From: Microdochium bolleyi
Lineage: Eukaryota; Ascomycota; Sordariomycetes; Xylariales; Microdochiaceae
Direction of reading: 5' to 3'
Assembly: GCA_001566295.1 (NCBI GenBank)
Contig: KQ964248.1
Location: 930,001 to 994,000 of the forward strand
Length of the DNA: 64,000 nucleotides
Shown here in pieces: positions 9,433 to 18,862 of this stretch (positions are counted from its first letter, which is position 1; each line of letters starts with the position of its first letter). The translations under genes and the position numbers were made by a program. The notes beneath the pieces were generated by a model, which ran no database searches, was not told the DNA's origin, and saw only the letters and a program-made list of their open reading frames with translations.

Positions 9433-11004
9433 TTAAGCCAAAGCGGTCGCCTCTCCCCGAGGCTGAACCTTGATAGTCACTGGCAGGTCATAAGTCGTCC
9501 GCGGCACCTTGAACGGACGAAGGTAGGCATCGCTCTCAGAAATGTCTGCCATTCCGGCGACGGCCTGATTTGTGGTCGTTTCAGTTCTCGCTGCTGCTGA
9601 AGGCTTCGTCGTTCTGGTCATGGTCGGACTTGAGGATCGACACCGGGTCTCCGACCCCTGCGAAATCTCAGTCGATTGCCTCTTCTTGGCTATGTGATGA
9701 GGAAAACAGGACGCCGCATCGGCCGTGACGGGCGGGCCTCCGCTTCCCGGTTCTCGCCGATCAAGGCGGGGGTCAAAATCCCAACTAGAAGCCAGGCCGT
9801 TCAAAAAGGTCGGGGAGGCGCGCAGCTCCTCCCAGGAGACAGTGTCGTGCAGCATGGCAATGTAGAGCGAGTCGATTTTGCCGTCCGGAGAGAGAACGGC
9901 ACAGTGTTCCGAGAGGAATTCGTGGGTATAGTTGCTGGGCTTGGTCAACGCCGAGTCCAGGTGGCGGAGCATGGGAAGACCTGCCAGAGGCTGGGTGTCG
10001 CACAGCCGAGCATGAAGTGGTGCCCAATCCCGCCCCTTGAGTAGTTGGCCGAACGTCTCGGACACTGCGGACACAAACGAATCGCTGTCGTGGCCACTCA
10101 CGGCAACCATCCGATGCAGCCCGCGAGACAGACAGCGTTTGTAAGCTCGAGTATCCTTCTCGAAAGGAAACGGCTGCGACATTGAGGGGAGCAGCGAGAC
10201 ATGAACCGTCCAGTCCTGGCTCTCCACTGCCGAGTCCCTGGGCGCAGAGGGAGTGTTGCTGTCTGAGGTTACAGATTTCCTTTCAGCCTCGTGCCTCTGA
10301 ATGGTCTCAAGATCGCGAAGGGTAGACCGGACAGGGCCCGGATGAGCCCGATCATTGACTTCGTGCTGAGTTAGGGCTGGCATTACTGCCCGAATCGGAT
10401 CCTCCGTTTCCGCATCGCTCCTTTCCAGTGATTCAAGACGCTCTTCGATTGATATGGACACTTCGTTGAGCTCTTTGAATTTGTCGTCAAGCCTCGAAAG
10501 GCTGTCTGCATGGTCATCGAGCCGTTCATCCCAAAAAGTGTCCTGCAACTTCTGCCGCCGAATCACTTGATCGACAGATTGCCAAGTCCGTGATACGTTG
10601 CGGTAGCACCCTTTGATGTCGGCTGCTGTCTCCTCCTTGCTCCTTTCGACGACGTCCTCCAATTCTCCCAAGCGCTTGACGATGGCTGCAAGATCTCCCC
10701 CTAGACCCCCTTGATATTCGCGGTCAAGCTGTTGTTCCAGCGCTCTGACTCGTTGCCTGAGACGAACAACTTCGTCCGTTCCTGGCTGAGGATCCACGTC
10801 TCTAACGTGATAACAGGACTGATGTCCACACTGACAGACGACGCCCGGATGGTCATGGTTAAGTGTGAACCCTATGCAGGCACATCTCTGGCCCTTGATC
10901 TCTGGGTTCAACAGTATGTACCGGCATTGACCCCGAGGTAGCCTGCTCTCGTCGACATTTGACAAGTACGACTGCTGCGGCGGTGGTGATATTGGCGCCG
11001 TCAT
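9433..11004 (-). CDS. Fungal protein of unknown function with N-terminal Cys/His cluster and coiled coils
   Basis: A single-exon gene of 523 aa with a clear ATG. Residues 27-66 hold a metal-binding-like cluster: Cys27, then CAC (41-43), CQCGHQSCYH (57-66), giving Cys41, 43, 57, 59, 64 and His61, 66 as candidate zinc ligands. Coiled-coil segments follow (about 80-105 and 120-205, rich in Leu/Glu/Arg heptads). A separate region (about 268-400) starts WTVHVSLLPS and includes FEKDTRAYKRCLSRGLH. The tail is Ser/Thr-rich. The layout resembles a family of uncharacterised filamentous-fungal proteins. The cluster could bind zinc and the coiled coils could mediate oligomerisation, but both are inferences. 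Its upstream side faces the candidate ORF at 11,713. Confidence 0.75.
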   Translation of the reverse strand: MTAPISPPPQQSYLSNVDESRLPRGQCRYILLNPEIKGQRCACIGFTLNHDHPGVVCQCGHQSCYHVRDVDPQPGTDEVVRLRQRVRALEQQLDREYQGGLGGDLAAIVKRLGELEDVVERSKEETAADIKGCYRNVSRTWQSVDQVIRRQKLQDTFWDERLDDHADSLSRLDDKFKELNEVSISIEERLESLERSDAETEDPIRAVMPALTQHEVNDRAHPGPVRSTLRDLETIQRHEAERKSVTSDSNTPSAPRDSAVESQDWTVHVSLLPSMSQPFPFEKDTRAYKRCLSRGLHRMVAVSGHDSDSFVSAVSETFGQLLKGRDWAPLHARLCDTQPLAGLPMLRHLDSALTKPSNYTHEFLSEHCAVLSPDGKIDSLYIAMLHDTVSWEELRASPTFLNGLASSWDFDPRLDRREPGSGGPPVTADAASCFPHHIAKKRQSTEISQGSETRCRSSSPTMTRTTKPSAAARTETTTNQAVAGMADISESDAYLRPFKVPRTTYDLPVTIKVQPRGEATALA

Positions 11005-11712
11005 AGTCTGTGGCGTCTGAGTGGCGGTGGGAGTCCGGCTGTGCTGGTGTACGGGTTTTCAGCCAAGTAAGTCAAGGAGACAACTGGCGAGAAGGTACTA
11101 TGTGTCTGTATGTGTGGTGTGTACCCTTGGTCGATGATGCTGTCGTTTGGTGTCTTGGAGCTCTTTGGTATGGAGTAGGAACCTGTATGCTGAAGGATGC
11201 ATTGAGTACACAACAAAGCGTAGGCCGAGTAAACCAGTATGGCGAAAACTACCGCTCGTAGTCTGCGGGGCTCGATAGCCGGTCGATGCAAGGAGCGTCG
11301 TCCATGTGGTGGCCTAGTGCCGACAGATATTGCTCAAGTTTCCAAGTGTGGATGCTATGGCAAGATGTGAAGATCTGACCGTCTACAACATCTCTGGCAA
11401 TGAGCGAATTCGAGCAGCGAACCAGAACAGCGCCGTAGAAAATAGCGGCGGGACAACAACAGGTCGTCGAAACAGTGACAGCACCCAGGTAGAGCCAGGA
11501 TTCCTGGGAATCCGTGACACCGGCACTGCAGGCTGCCCTGGGATATGTAAGGCCAGTGACGCGCAAGGCGTGGGTGGTGTGGCGCCATCGGCTCCTGGTG
11601 GCCATAGATAATACCCACGAGATGATCAGGGGTTAGGTCGCGGGTGGAGGGCTGGTAGGCCCACAACCCGTTATCAGCCCTGCATCAGACACCCTTTGGA
11701 CCATGCTCGGAG
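11005..11712. other. Upstream region of the Cys/His-cluster gene
   Basis: About 700 bp between the divergently oriented gene at 9,433-11,004 and the candidate ORF at 11,713. The short ORFs here do not look coding, and no promoter element was recognised. Confidence 0.4.
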
Positions 11713-13182
11713 ATGGGGGTCTGTAGGCGACTGCCCGGGTCCTCGTTCCTGCGGGAGCCCCAGAGACTCGCCCGGCAGTCTTGCGTGCTTTTCTGCCATG
11801 ATAAGGTGCGATTGCACACACACGACGCCTCGCCAGGCCGGGCGGGACGAAACAGGCGGGCCCGTCATCACTCGAGTCAGAGACATGACGTTTGCAGAGT
11901 GGATTGGCCGTGTTTGATCGTGACACCGCGAAACCGACTGCTGGCGATAAGCCCGCGCAGTGTCTCGAGGGACTGTTGCCTCGATGTGCGGACGGGCTAC
12001 CTCACCCACATGCCAGACGCCTGCGAGGAGAGCTCAGTGACAATTTGCCCGTCGGCAGCGGATGACGGGCCCGTGTTAGCCGTCACCGGTTGGAAAAAAC
12101 GAGTGGTGCAAGGCAGTCCTGGACGAGCAGATAAGAGCATGGGTGCAAGGGACGAGGCGGCGCGGGCGAATTCGGCGAGGTGGCAGTCCCGACGAGGATG
12201 GTGCAGATACGGCCGAGATGGGGACGAGACAAATAGAATCCCGGCCTGCTGCCACGCGGACACCGTCCGGCGCGCGGTGTGGCCCATCCCTGCAGCTGCG
12301 ATGTGTCAAGACTGCCTTAGGTGCCTAGGCTCGGGCCCTGGCGGCAACGGTGTCGGCATTCTGCCGAGGACTGCTGTCGCTGCTACAGCCGGTCGAGGCA
12401 GGCCAGGTGACAAAGATGTGAATAAGAAGAAGCCTTTGGCCACTCTCCGCTGTCGCAGTTGGAGTGGCCCGGTCAAGGAGTCTGCTGGCTCGCTGGCGGG
12501 CCTCGAGGCCCTGATTGCACCGTGCCAGGCGAGACGCTTGGCACACGGCAGCGGCGAGAGCTGTTGTGGTTTTGAGCGTGGGGGAGCACACGTATCGCTG
12601 ATAAGGACTTCCGTGTCGCAGATGTCTGTGGACGACGGGAGCACAGGCCAGCCGGTCGCTCGGTCGGACCCCATCCCATGGGATGTTGCAATCACCGTGC
12701 AGGCTATCCCAAGCTGGCCGAAGACGCGCAGCAAAGGCACAGGCGTGCTCTCTGCCAGCAGCGACGGCACAGCGACTGCTCAGCGACGCCCAGGCGCTCT
12801 CGTTCGGGGGCCACAAGATAAGCTCAGCACCAGCAACGGCGCACCTGGTGTCCCGCGCCGTCCCGTCCCGCCCCCACTAGGCTCATGCCTCCAGTTAGCA
12901 CGAGGCGGTTTTCTCACACGCCGCGCTGGCAGAAAGCGCAGAGAAACGCTAGAAGGAGATACCAAGAGAGCCAAGTCAAGATTGCGACACTGGGTTGGCA
13001 GGACTTTTGTACTTCGACAGCCTCCCAGGCATGCCGGGCCCTGGAATGCCGCGTCTACCGCCCAACCCGGCTTCTGCACGATTCGACCTCTAGTTAAGTC
13101 GAACGCATGGCTCGTCGCTTGTCCGTATCACAGCGCGTCTCACCGACGTCGCGAGGCTGGCATGCTGTATCATGGCCCGTGA
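11713..13182 (+). CDS. Candidate lineage-specific ORF, 489 codons, uncertain
   Basis: An uninterrupted ATG-to-TGA frame of 489 codons, with purine at -3 and G at +4 around the ATG. The predicted protein is basic, rich in Arg, Ser, Gly and Cys, with a cysteine-dense patch (AMCQDCLRCLGSG) and a basic NLS-like stretch (GRKRRETLEGDTKRAK). I recognise no domain, and the composition resembles translated GC-rich noncoding DNA, which argues against it. The length argues for it, since chance frames this long should be rare. It could be a young gene, a decayed gene or a stop-poor noncoding stretch. Confidence 0.2.
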   Translation: MGVCRRLPGSSFLREPQRLARQSCVLFCHDKVRLHTHDASPGRAGRNRRARHHSSQRHDVCRVDWPCLIVTPRNRLLAISPRSVSRDCCLDVRTGYLTHMPDACEESSVTICPSAADDGPVLAVTGWKKRVVQGSPGRADKSMGARDEAARANSARWQSRRGWCRYGRDGDETNRIPACCHADTVRRAVWPIPAAAMCQDCLRCLGSGPGGNGVGILPRTAVAATAGRGRPGDKDVNKKKPLATLRCRSWSGPVKESAGSLAGLEALIAPCQARRLAHGSGESCCGFERGGAHVSLIRTSVSQMSVDDGSTGQPVARSDPIPWDVAITVQAIPSWPKTRSKGTGVLSASSDGTATAQRRPGALVRGPQDKLSTSNGAPGVPRRPVPPPLGSCLQLARGGFLTRRAGRKRRETLEGDTKRAKSRLRHWVGRTFVLRQPPRHAGPWNAASTAQPGFCTIRPLVKSNAWLVACPYHSASHRRREAGMLYHGP

Positions 13183-14205
13183 GCGATAAGGAGCCGTCCG
13201 GCACCCGGGCCCCAACTTTGTCGCTTCTCACCGGTGACCTCTTCTGGGACTTATCTCCCAAGCACGGGATCGTGCATGGTGGCCGTGCCATCCCACGCCG
13301 ACAGTCCCTCACAACCGCTTGAAAAGCAACCTTACCTTGAGGCATCTCGAGCCATCCCGGCTGCAGCGGCAGAGATAACGAACGCAAGCATTGGCATTGG
13401 CACGCATGGGCTGGACATCGTTGTGGTGTTGTGCTCTCACGTGGTCGTTGAGAGGCTAAAGGTTCTCGATGCAACACCCTCGACACGTGCTCACTTGAGC
13501 AACGAGCCAACCCTGTGGCTGTCACGAGACCAGCTTCAAGGGCTTGGCTCTGCTCATGCGGGTGGTTTTGACTATTGAGAGAAGGCTAGGTGAGGAGGAT
13601 GAGACCGCAGGATCTGCGGAAGCAAAGCCGGTTCGGCACAGCTTCCTAGCACACAGCGCCAGCCCTGGAGGAGATGTGTGCCCTCTGAAGATCTGGTGGG
13701 CCCTGAGCTTGACAGTTCTCAAATCGCCAGAGATCCCGAAATGCGATGACGATCAAACACGTGCCAGGTACATCTGCATCTCGACATGAAGTGGAATGCT
13801 CCAGTGACACCATTTATCGAGGTCCTTTTTTTTTTTTTTTTTTGGAAAGCCAAAGACAAATAGGAATCGTCAAGTCCGTCAATATTCCTCGCATAAATGG
13901 GACGGCACAACAGAAGACGCCTACAATATACGACATAAATGGGATTGACCGTTCTGAGCGTGCCATTGGTCAACACAAGCGCCCGCTTCGACGCCGTGAT
14001 GCCGGGAACCCAATCAAACGCCCCATGGACCTTGGGGGAACCCCACCCCAGCCGCCCCTGCGAGGGTGCACAGATGTGCAAGAACGACCGATTCTTGGAG
14101 GCGGGCTTCTTCTCGGCACAGCTCAAGGAGGCACCCGCTGCTTGTTGAGATCAGCAATCTCCGGAACATTGTCGATCGCGAACTGCAACACCAAGCACAG
14201 TAGTG
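13183..14205. other. Intergenic region upstream of the 14,206 gene
   Basis: About 1 kb with no convincing CDS on either strand. It contains the poly-T run listed separately and presumably the promoter of the rightward gene at 14,206. Confidence 0.4.
13826..13843. repeat. Poly-T homopolymer, 18 nt
   Basis: An uninterrupted run of 18 T, about 360 bp upstream of the ATG at 14,206. Poly(dA:dT) tracts tend to exclude nucleosomes in fungal promoters, so a promoter role is plausible but not shown. Confidence 0.9.
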
Positions 14206-15196
14206 ATGGGCGCCGCTTTTGGGGACGCGGTATCGTCTCTGCTCGCGACATATGGCAAGTGTCTGAAGCTGCTCAAGGCTTTCAAGGGCCACCCTGACCC
14301 CCAGGCCCATGCCGATCACGCCTCTCTGGTGTCACAGTCGCAGACCTCACTCCGCCAGTCCATCAGGTCGGATCGCTCGAGGATCCGGAATGCCTACTCC
14401 GCACGTCTGTACCGCGAGGGAAGCCGCTTGTCAAAGGGTGACTGTGAGTTACTGGCCTACGTCTCCGTCGAGAACCTGATCGCGCCGGCTAACACAGCAT
14501 TTTATAGCGGTCTCGAGATCAAAGTTGAGACGAATCATTGGCAATCTCAAGGCGGCTCTCGTCGGTATCCTGGGTCTGGCAAAGACTCAGCAGCCCGTCA
14601 TCGATTATGAATCGTTGGCCGCGTTGTCCAATGCATCCCGGATAGATGCAATCAGGACCATGGAAGACTTGTCCCAAAGACTACATAAGCCTTCTTCCAC
14701 AAGTCTCAAATCCACCAGGTCTAAGAAGTCTACCTCATCGTCCACGAGCTCCACGTCGAAGTCTAAGGGCAAGAAACGCTCTTCTGATGAGAGACCTGGT
14801 GTGGAACGGCGTCAGGCATATCCCAAGAGGGCTTCTGCCTTCCGTAGAGACACGCCCAATGATCACGCGCACTCATCAAGCTCAAGACGATCGTCGCCAA
14901 AGCCTCACAAGCCGCCAAGGACTTCGGCCCATCGAGCCGTCGACAAGAAGCCTGGCAAGCTCGCCAAGCCAAAGGCAGACTTTGAGGAGACTATTGTGCA
15001 TCAGCGGGTGTCGTACATTTCGATGTCGTCGGACAGCACGAAACTAGGTGAAATCCCTTACCGCGGATCTCGCCTCTTCAAACACAATTCAACATACGAA
15101 GAGAACTCAACGGAGCAGCGCGCGACGTATCCACTCTACATGCGTGAGCCTCTACAGCAGGAAAAGGTTGGCCTGTTTCGAAAGCTCTTCCGTTGA
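14206..15196 (+). CDS. Serine/lysine-rich fungal protein of unknown function
   Basis: Two exons, join(14206..14443,14508..15196), encode 308 aa. The 64 bp intron has a GTGAGT donor, a CTAAC branch site (GGCTAACACAG) and a TAG acceptor; joining restores the frame as ...KGD-S-VSRSKLRRIIGN. The N terminus (MGAAFGDAVSSLLATYGKCL) and residues to about 125 are predicted helical. The middle (about 135-240) is a basic Ser/Thr/Lys-rich disordered stretch. The C terminus is ordered-looking, with YPLYMREPLQQEKVG and ending LFRKLFR. I recognise no domain. Two conserved-looking ends around a low-complexity linker suggest an adaptor or scaffold, which is inference only. Confidence 0.7.
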
Positions 15197-15750
15197 AAGC
15201 ACAACGCCGTTTTGAGCATAACTCGACGAGATTGGGGTTTCCAGACCATTGGCAATCCTCGAAAGTCAAAAATCTTGAATCATACATACGGGGAGATGTC
15301 GGCGAGGCCGAGCTTGCTCCCGAAACATTTGGACGTCGTGTCGCCTACGGCCGGCCCGAACATTCACACACTCTGCCATCATGTGGATCGAGACCTGGGA
15401 AGTTCCGCGACTATGGAGATGTCAGGCTTAGCGAGCTTTGGCGTCCATCTTGAACAAACTCCGCCGCTTTGGGGTATTCGGGTCTGGATCGTGCCGGGCT
15501 TACTGTGCTTCCCCGCTTTCAACTTATACGACCTCGACTCCACAGTCACATTAGCAAACGAGCTTAACCTGACAGCCACGGCGTTCGCGCGAGCATGACA
15601 ACAATCGGCCCAGGAGACCAAAGTGTATAAATCGGCGAACCCGAATATCCGGTAAGCTTTGTTGGCTTGAGTCTTCTGGACAACCTTATCAGCCGCCTTG
15701 AAACACCACTACGCCACCAGAGTTCTGGATTGCCAAACCACACGACAAGC
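15197..15750. other. Intergenic region and promoter of the GFA-family gene
   Basis: A 554 bp gap between two rightward genes. A 128-codon ORF (15,212-15,598) lies here but overlaps the expected 3' UTR and promoter and shows no domain. The TATA element at 15,626 is listed separately. Confidence 0.4.
15626..15632 (+). promoter_or_regulatory. TATA box of the GFA-family gene
   Basis: TATAAAT lies about 120 bp upstream of the ATG at 15,751, a normal spacing for a fungal TATA promoter with a short leader. Confidence 0.5.
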
Positions 15751-16486
15751 ATGTCGTCCATCAATGACCTACCCACGCCCTCTTTCGTGACCGGAAGCTG
15801 TCTGTGCAGGGCTCTGAGCTACAGGATCGACTTCCCCGAGAGCCACAACTTTGAGGAGTCGGTCAGTCACCGCTAGCCCATACTTTACTCCGCCCCTCCC
15901 CACACGACGGCATCCGTCATTTCTGTCACTTGAACTCTAAAGCCTGTCAACGGCACCCAATCTCGTCTCTTCCTTGCTATGAACTCAGATCTGACGCGGA
16001 GGATTGCTCCGAGAACAGTCTGGCACCTGCCAATGTACGCAGTGCCGCAAGAACGTCTCGCACTTGTTCTTCATGTACTACAAGGTGCCTAAGTCAGGGT
16101 TCAGGTGGTTCACTTCAGACAGCACTACGTCGAACGCGGACTTGGTCGACTTTTCGACGTCCCCGAAGGCGCTCAAGCATTTCCAAGCATCCAAGGGCCA
16201 CTCGCGCGGCTTCTGCACCGAGTGCGGGTCCATGATGTACTGGTCCCGGGACGCCGGACCCAACGTCTCGGTTGCCATCGGCACCGTCGATCCACTCTAT
16301 CTCTTCGGCGAGGGCGCCGGTGGTGACGGCGAAGCGAGAGACGTGCCCAAGGGAGGATACGGGCTGGTCCTCGCGAGCGGAGGTGGCGGGCATGAATGGA
16401 TTCAGAATGAAATTCCCGGAGTCACGGACAAGCTGAGTATTCTTGGCTTTGTAAGGGGCGAGCGCTGTGTGTCAGAAGAAGAATGA
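15751..16486 (+). CDS. GFA/CENP-V domain zinc protein
   Basis: Two exons, join(15751..15861,16019..16486), encode 192 aa. The 157 bp intron (GTCAGT donor, ACAG acceptor) joins ...HNFEES to SGTCQCTQ in frame. The zinc pattern of the glutathione-dependent formaldehyde-activating (GFA) fold is present: GSCLC with Cys17/Cys19, CQCTQC with Cys41/43/46, and CTEC with Cys102/105. A late WIQNEIPG-type segment is also typical. Members include bacterial Gfa, CENP-V and many fungal proteins of unsettled substrate, so a formaldehyde/glutathione reaction cannot be assumed. The length matches single-domain fungal members. Confidence 0.88.
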
Positions 16487-17250
16487 CTGCAAGTATGGGA
16501 TTGTCCAAGGGTTCTTGAGAGACACCTCTGGGTTTCAAAACTTGTCAACGCGTACGGCGCTGGTTGTTCTTGTGTGGGTGAGGGAGAACAGCGTGAAGGG
16601 CGGATCGGTCCTCTTACAGGTGCATGATTGTTCAAGAGACCTGGCCAAGAGCGCAGAGGAGCCATTCGCGATGACTGATATCTCACGACTGCCCAGTAAT
16701 ACTACAATAAATGAGTAGCAGACATTGCATGTTTGTGTCACTTGGAGGCCGGGCCTTTGTTCGTGCGGGAGCAGACTCACATGCCCACCGTTTGCGTGCA
16801 GATGAGCCACACGAAAAGCGATCAATATTCAGTCGCGACTCACTTTCACTTCAAACAAAACACCGACCGAGCACTTCTGGCCACGTTGAGCAGCAGCATC
16901 ATCCAAGTGCATGTGTGCTGATTCCTTCCAAGTCGTCGCTTCCGCTTGGTTGCTGTGAAACCGCCATCACGCACCTGCCATCGACCTAGGTGATATATCT
17001 GGAATTGAGATTTGCACAACACAGGCCTCATCTCTCGCACTTCATCCTCGCCACTTCCTACCTAGGACATGTGCTGCCATAGGAAGATTCTCTCGGTCGG
17101 AGCAGAGAATGTGTCGCCGCAAGGCACGCGCGACTACGGCAGCGTCCAGCGTCACAAAGATAGCACTCCAGCTCGCATTCCCAGCTACATGCCCTGAGCT
17201 TCTTGACTGGAGACTTCACTTCAGGGCGGCTTTGTACCTCCTACGCGACC
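16487..17250. other. Intergenic region upstream of the 17,251 gene
   Basis: About 760 bp with no supported CDS. A weak TATAT-like element occurs near 16,994, too far from the ATG to assign with confidence. Confidence 0.35.
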
Positions 17251-18862
17251 ATGGCAGACCTCAACTGGTTCCAGAAGCTCGGGCGGGCACGTACACCCGT
17301 GCCGCCCTCGCCGACCATTGATCAGCAGCCAGGTCCAGCAGCACCAGCAGCTTCGTCGTCATCAGCGTCGACGGCTGTAGATGCGGGCCACCATAAAATC
17401 ACGGCGACTTCAGCAACAGCAGGCAGTAGTGGCAGCCGAGCAGAGACGCCGACAACAGCTTCGTCCTTCCCAGCTCGTCGCCTGCCGCCCCAACTGAGCA
17501 AGAAGGCGAGCCACATGTCCCTGCGCAGCCGGAAACTCTTCTCCACGGACCCGGCGGACTACGAGGAGGACGAACCTGCCGTTATGTTCATCAGGGAGCG
17601 CGACAATCTGTGCTGCCCGCCGAAGCTCGAAGAATTAGCAGGATCAGTGCAGCAGGTCCTGCTGTCTCGAGGGAACATGGCGAGCCTCCCCATCGAGTAC
17701 AATGCCAATGTCCTGCACATCGTGAACGGTCTGTTCAAGACGAAGAGAGAGCTCAAGAAGAGTGAGGACCTGAGGGAGGAGATCACGGCACGGCACGAAG
17801 TCGACAGGCGTGAGTGGCTAGAGCTCGCGGACGAGTGGATGACCAGGGAGCAGCAGTACAAGGCCGAGGTGAAGAGACTGGAGCTCGCGCTGTCCAAGAT
17901 CTCACCGAATGGTGTCGAGGCTGTGGCTGTGGCGAGGTCTAACAGTATTGTTGACAGGGGCGGCACGAGGAGGATTGCTTCGAGGATCCAGAAGTTGAGA
18001 GAGTCGCCGAAGAGAGGTATGTGTGGTCAACGATGGGGATATTGCTTAGCGATTAGCTGGTGACTGACATTTACGGTAGACTCTGTCTATGGCAAACAGC
18101 TTGCTACGAGGCCGACGTCTGTCAAGAGCTTTAGCGAGTTATCTGAGGCCTCCAGTGAGCGACCAAAGCCAGTACTGCATTCAACAAAGTTGAAATCATT
18201 CTTGAGCCTAGAGACTCGTGAGTCTAAATTTGCCACCGCATGATGGCGTATTACTTACCGAACTTGGCCACGCAGAAGCTCCAGAGAAAGTCCTCGAGCA
18301 GAAAGCAGATGAGATCCTGAGCGACACTGTACGCTGCTGGAATAGAAAGCTCGCCGGCCAAACCGACGAACAACGCCTTCTGTCACCCGTCGGCAACAGT
18401 GCCGATCATTGTAATCAGAGAGATACGCTGTTCGCAAGCAACGCCACAGGAGAAAGAAGCGACGCAGGATCACCAAAGTCAAACCTGACAGCAATTCGAG
18501 ACCAGGCCTTTTCACTAAAGTTGAACGAGAACAGTCATGAGTTCTCTCCGAAAGGAGCAAAAGGCCCGGTGAAAGCACATTCACCTACCCCAGGACCCTT
18601 GAAAGCCCACCAAAATCTTATGGGCCTTCTCCTCGACGGCGTTCCAGACACGGAAGACAGGTCCCGGCGTGGCGCATCCCCGCAACCCGGGAATAGGGCA
18701 ACACACTTGAAGAGGGTCGACCCTAACGGCGGACAAGAGCCGAATGCGCGCTTCTCGTTTGTCCCGGGAGATAACATCTGCTACGGGGCCACGCATCAGC
18801 AGCGGAAGTTGTCCGGACGTGGCAAATGGGAGCCTTCGAATGCGAATGGGGACCAGATCTAA
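17251..18862 (+). CDS. Coiled-coil protein of unknown function
   Basis: Three exons, join(17251..18016,18080..18217,18276..18862), encode 496 aa. Introns are 63 bp (GTATGT donor, CTGAC branch, GTAG acceptor) and 58 bp (GTGAGT, GCAG). Both joins keep one frame: ...SPKR-D-SVYGKQ and ...SLET-Q-APEKVLEQ. The start ATG has a good context (CGACCATGGC). Residues 1-100 are Pro/Ala/Ser-rich. Residues about 105-218 are ordered and strongly helical, with a probable coiled coil (about 160-218, including KTKRELKKSEDLREE). The C-terminal third is polar and disordered. I recognise no domain, and exon 3 is the least constrained part. Confidence 0.7.

Noticed and set aside
15212..15598. 128-codon plus-strand ORF upstream of the GFA-family gene
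   Set aside because: It lies between a stop codon and a TATA-driven promoter, in sequence expected to be 3' UTR and promoter, with no domain.
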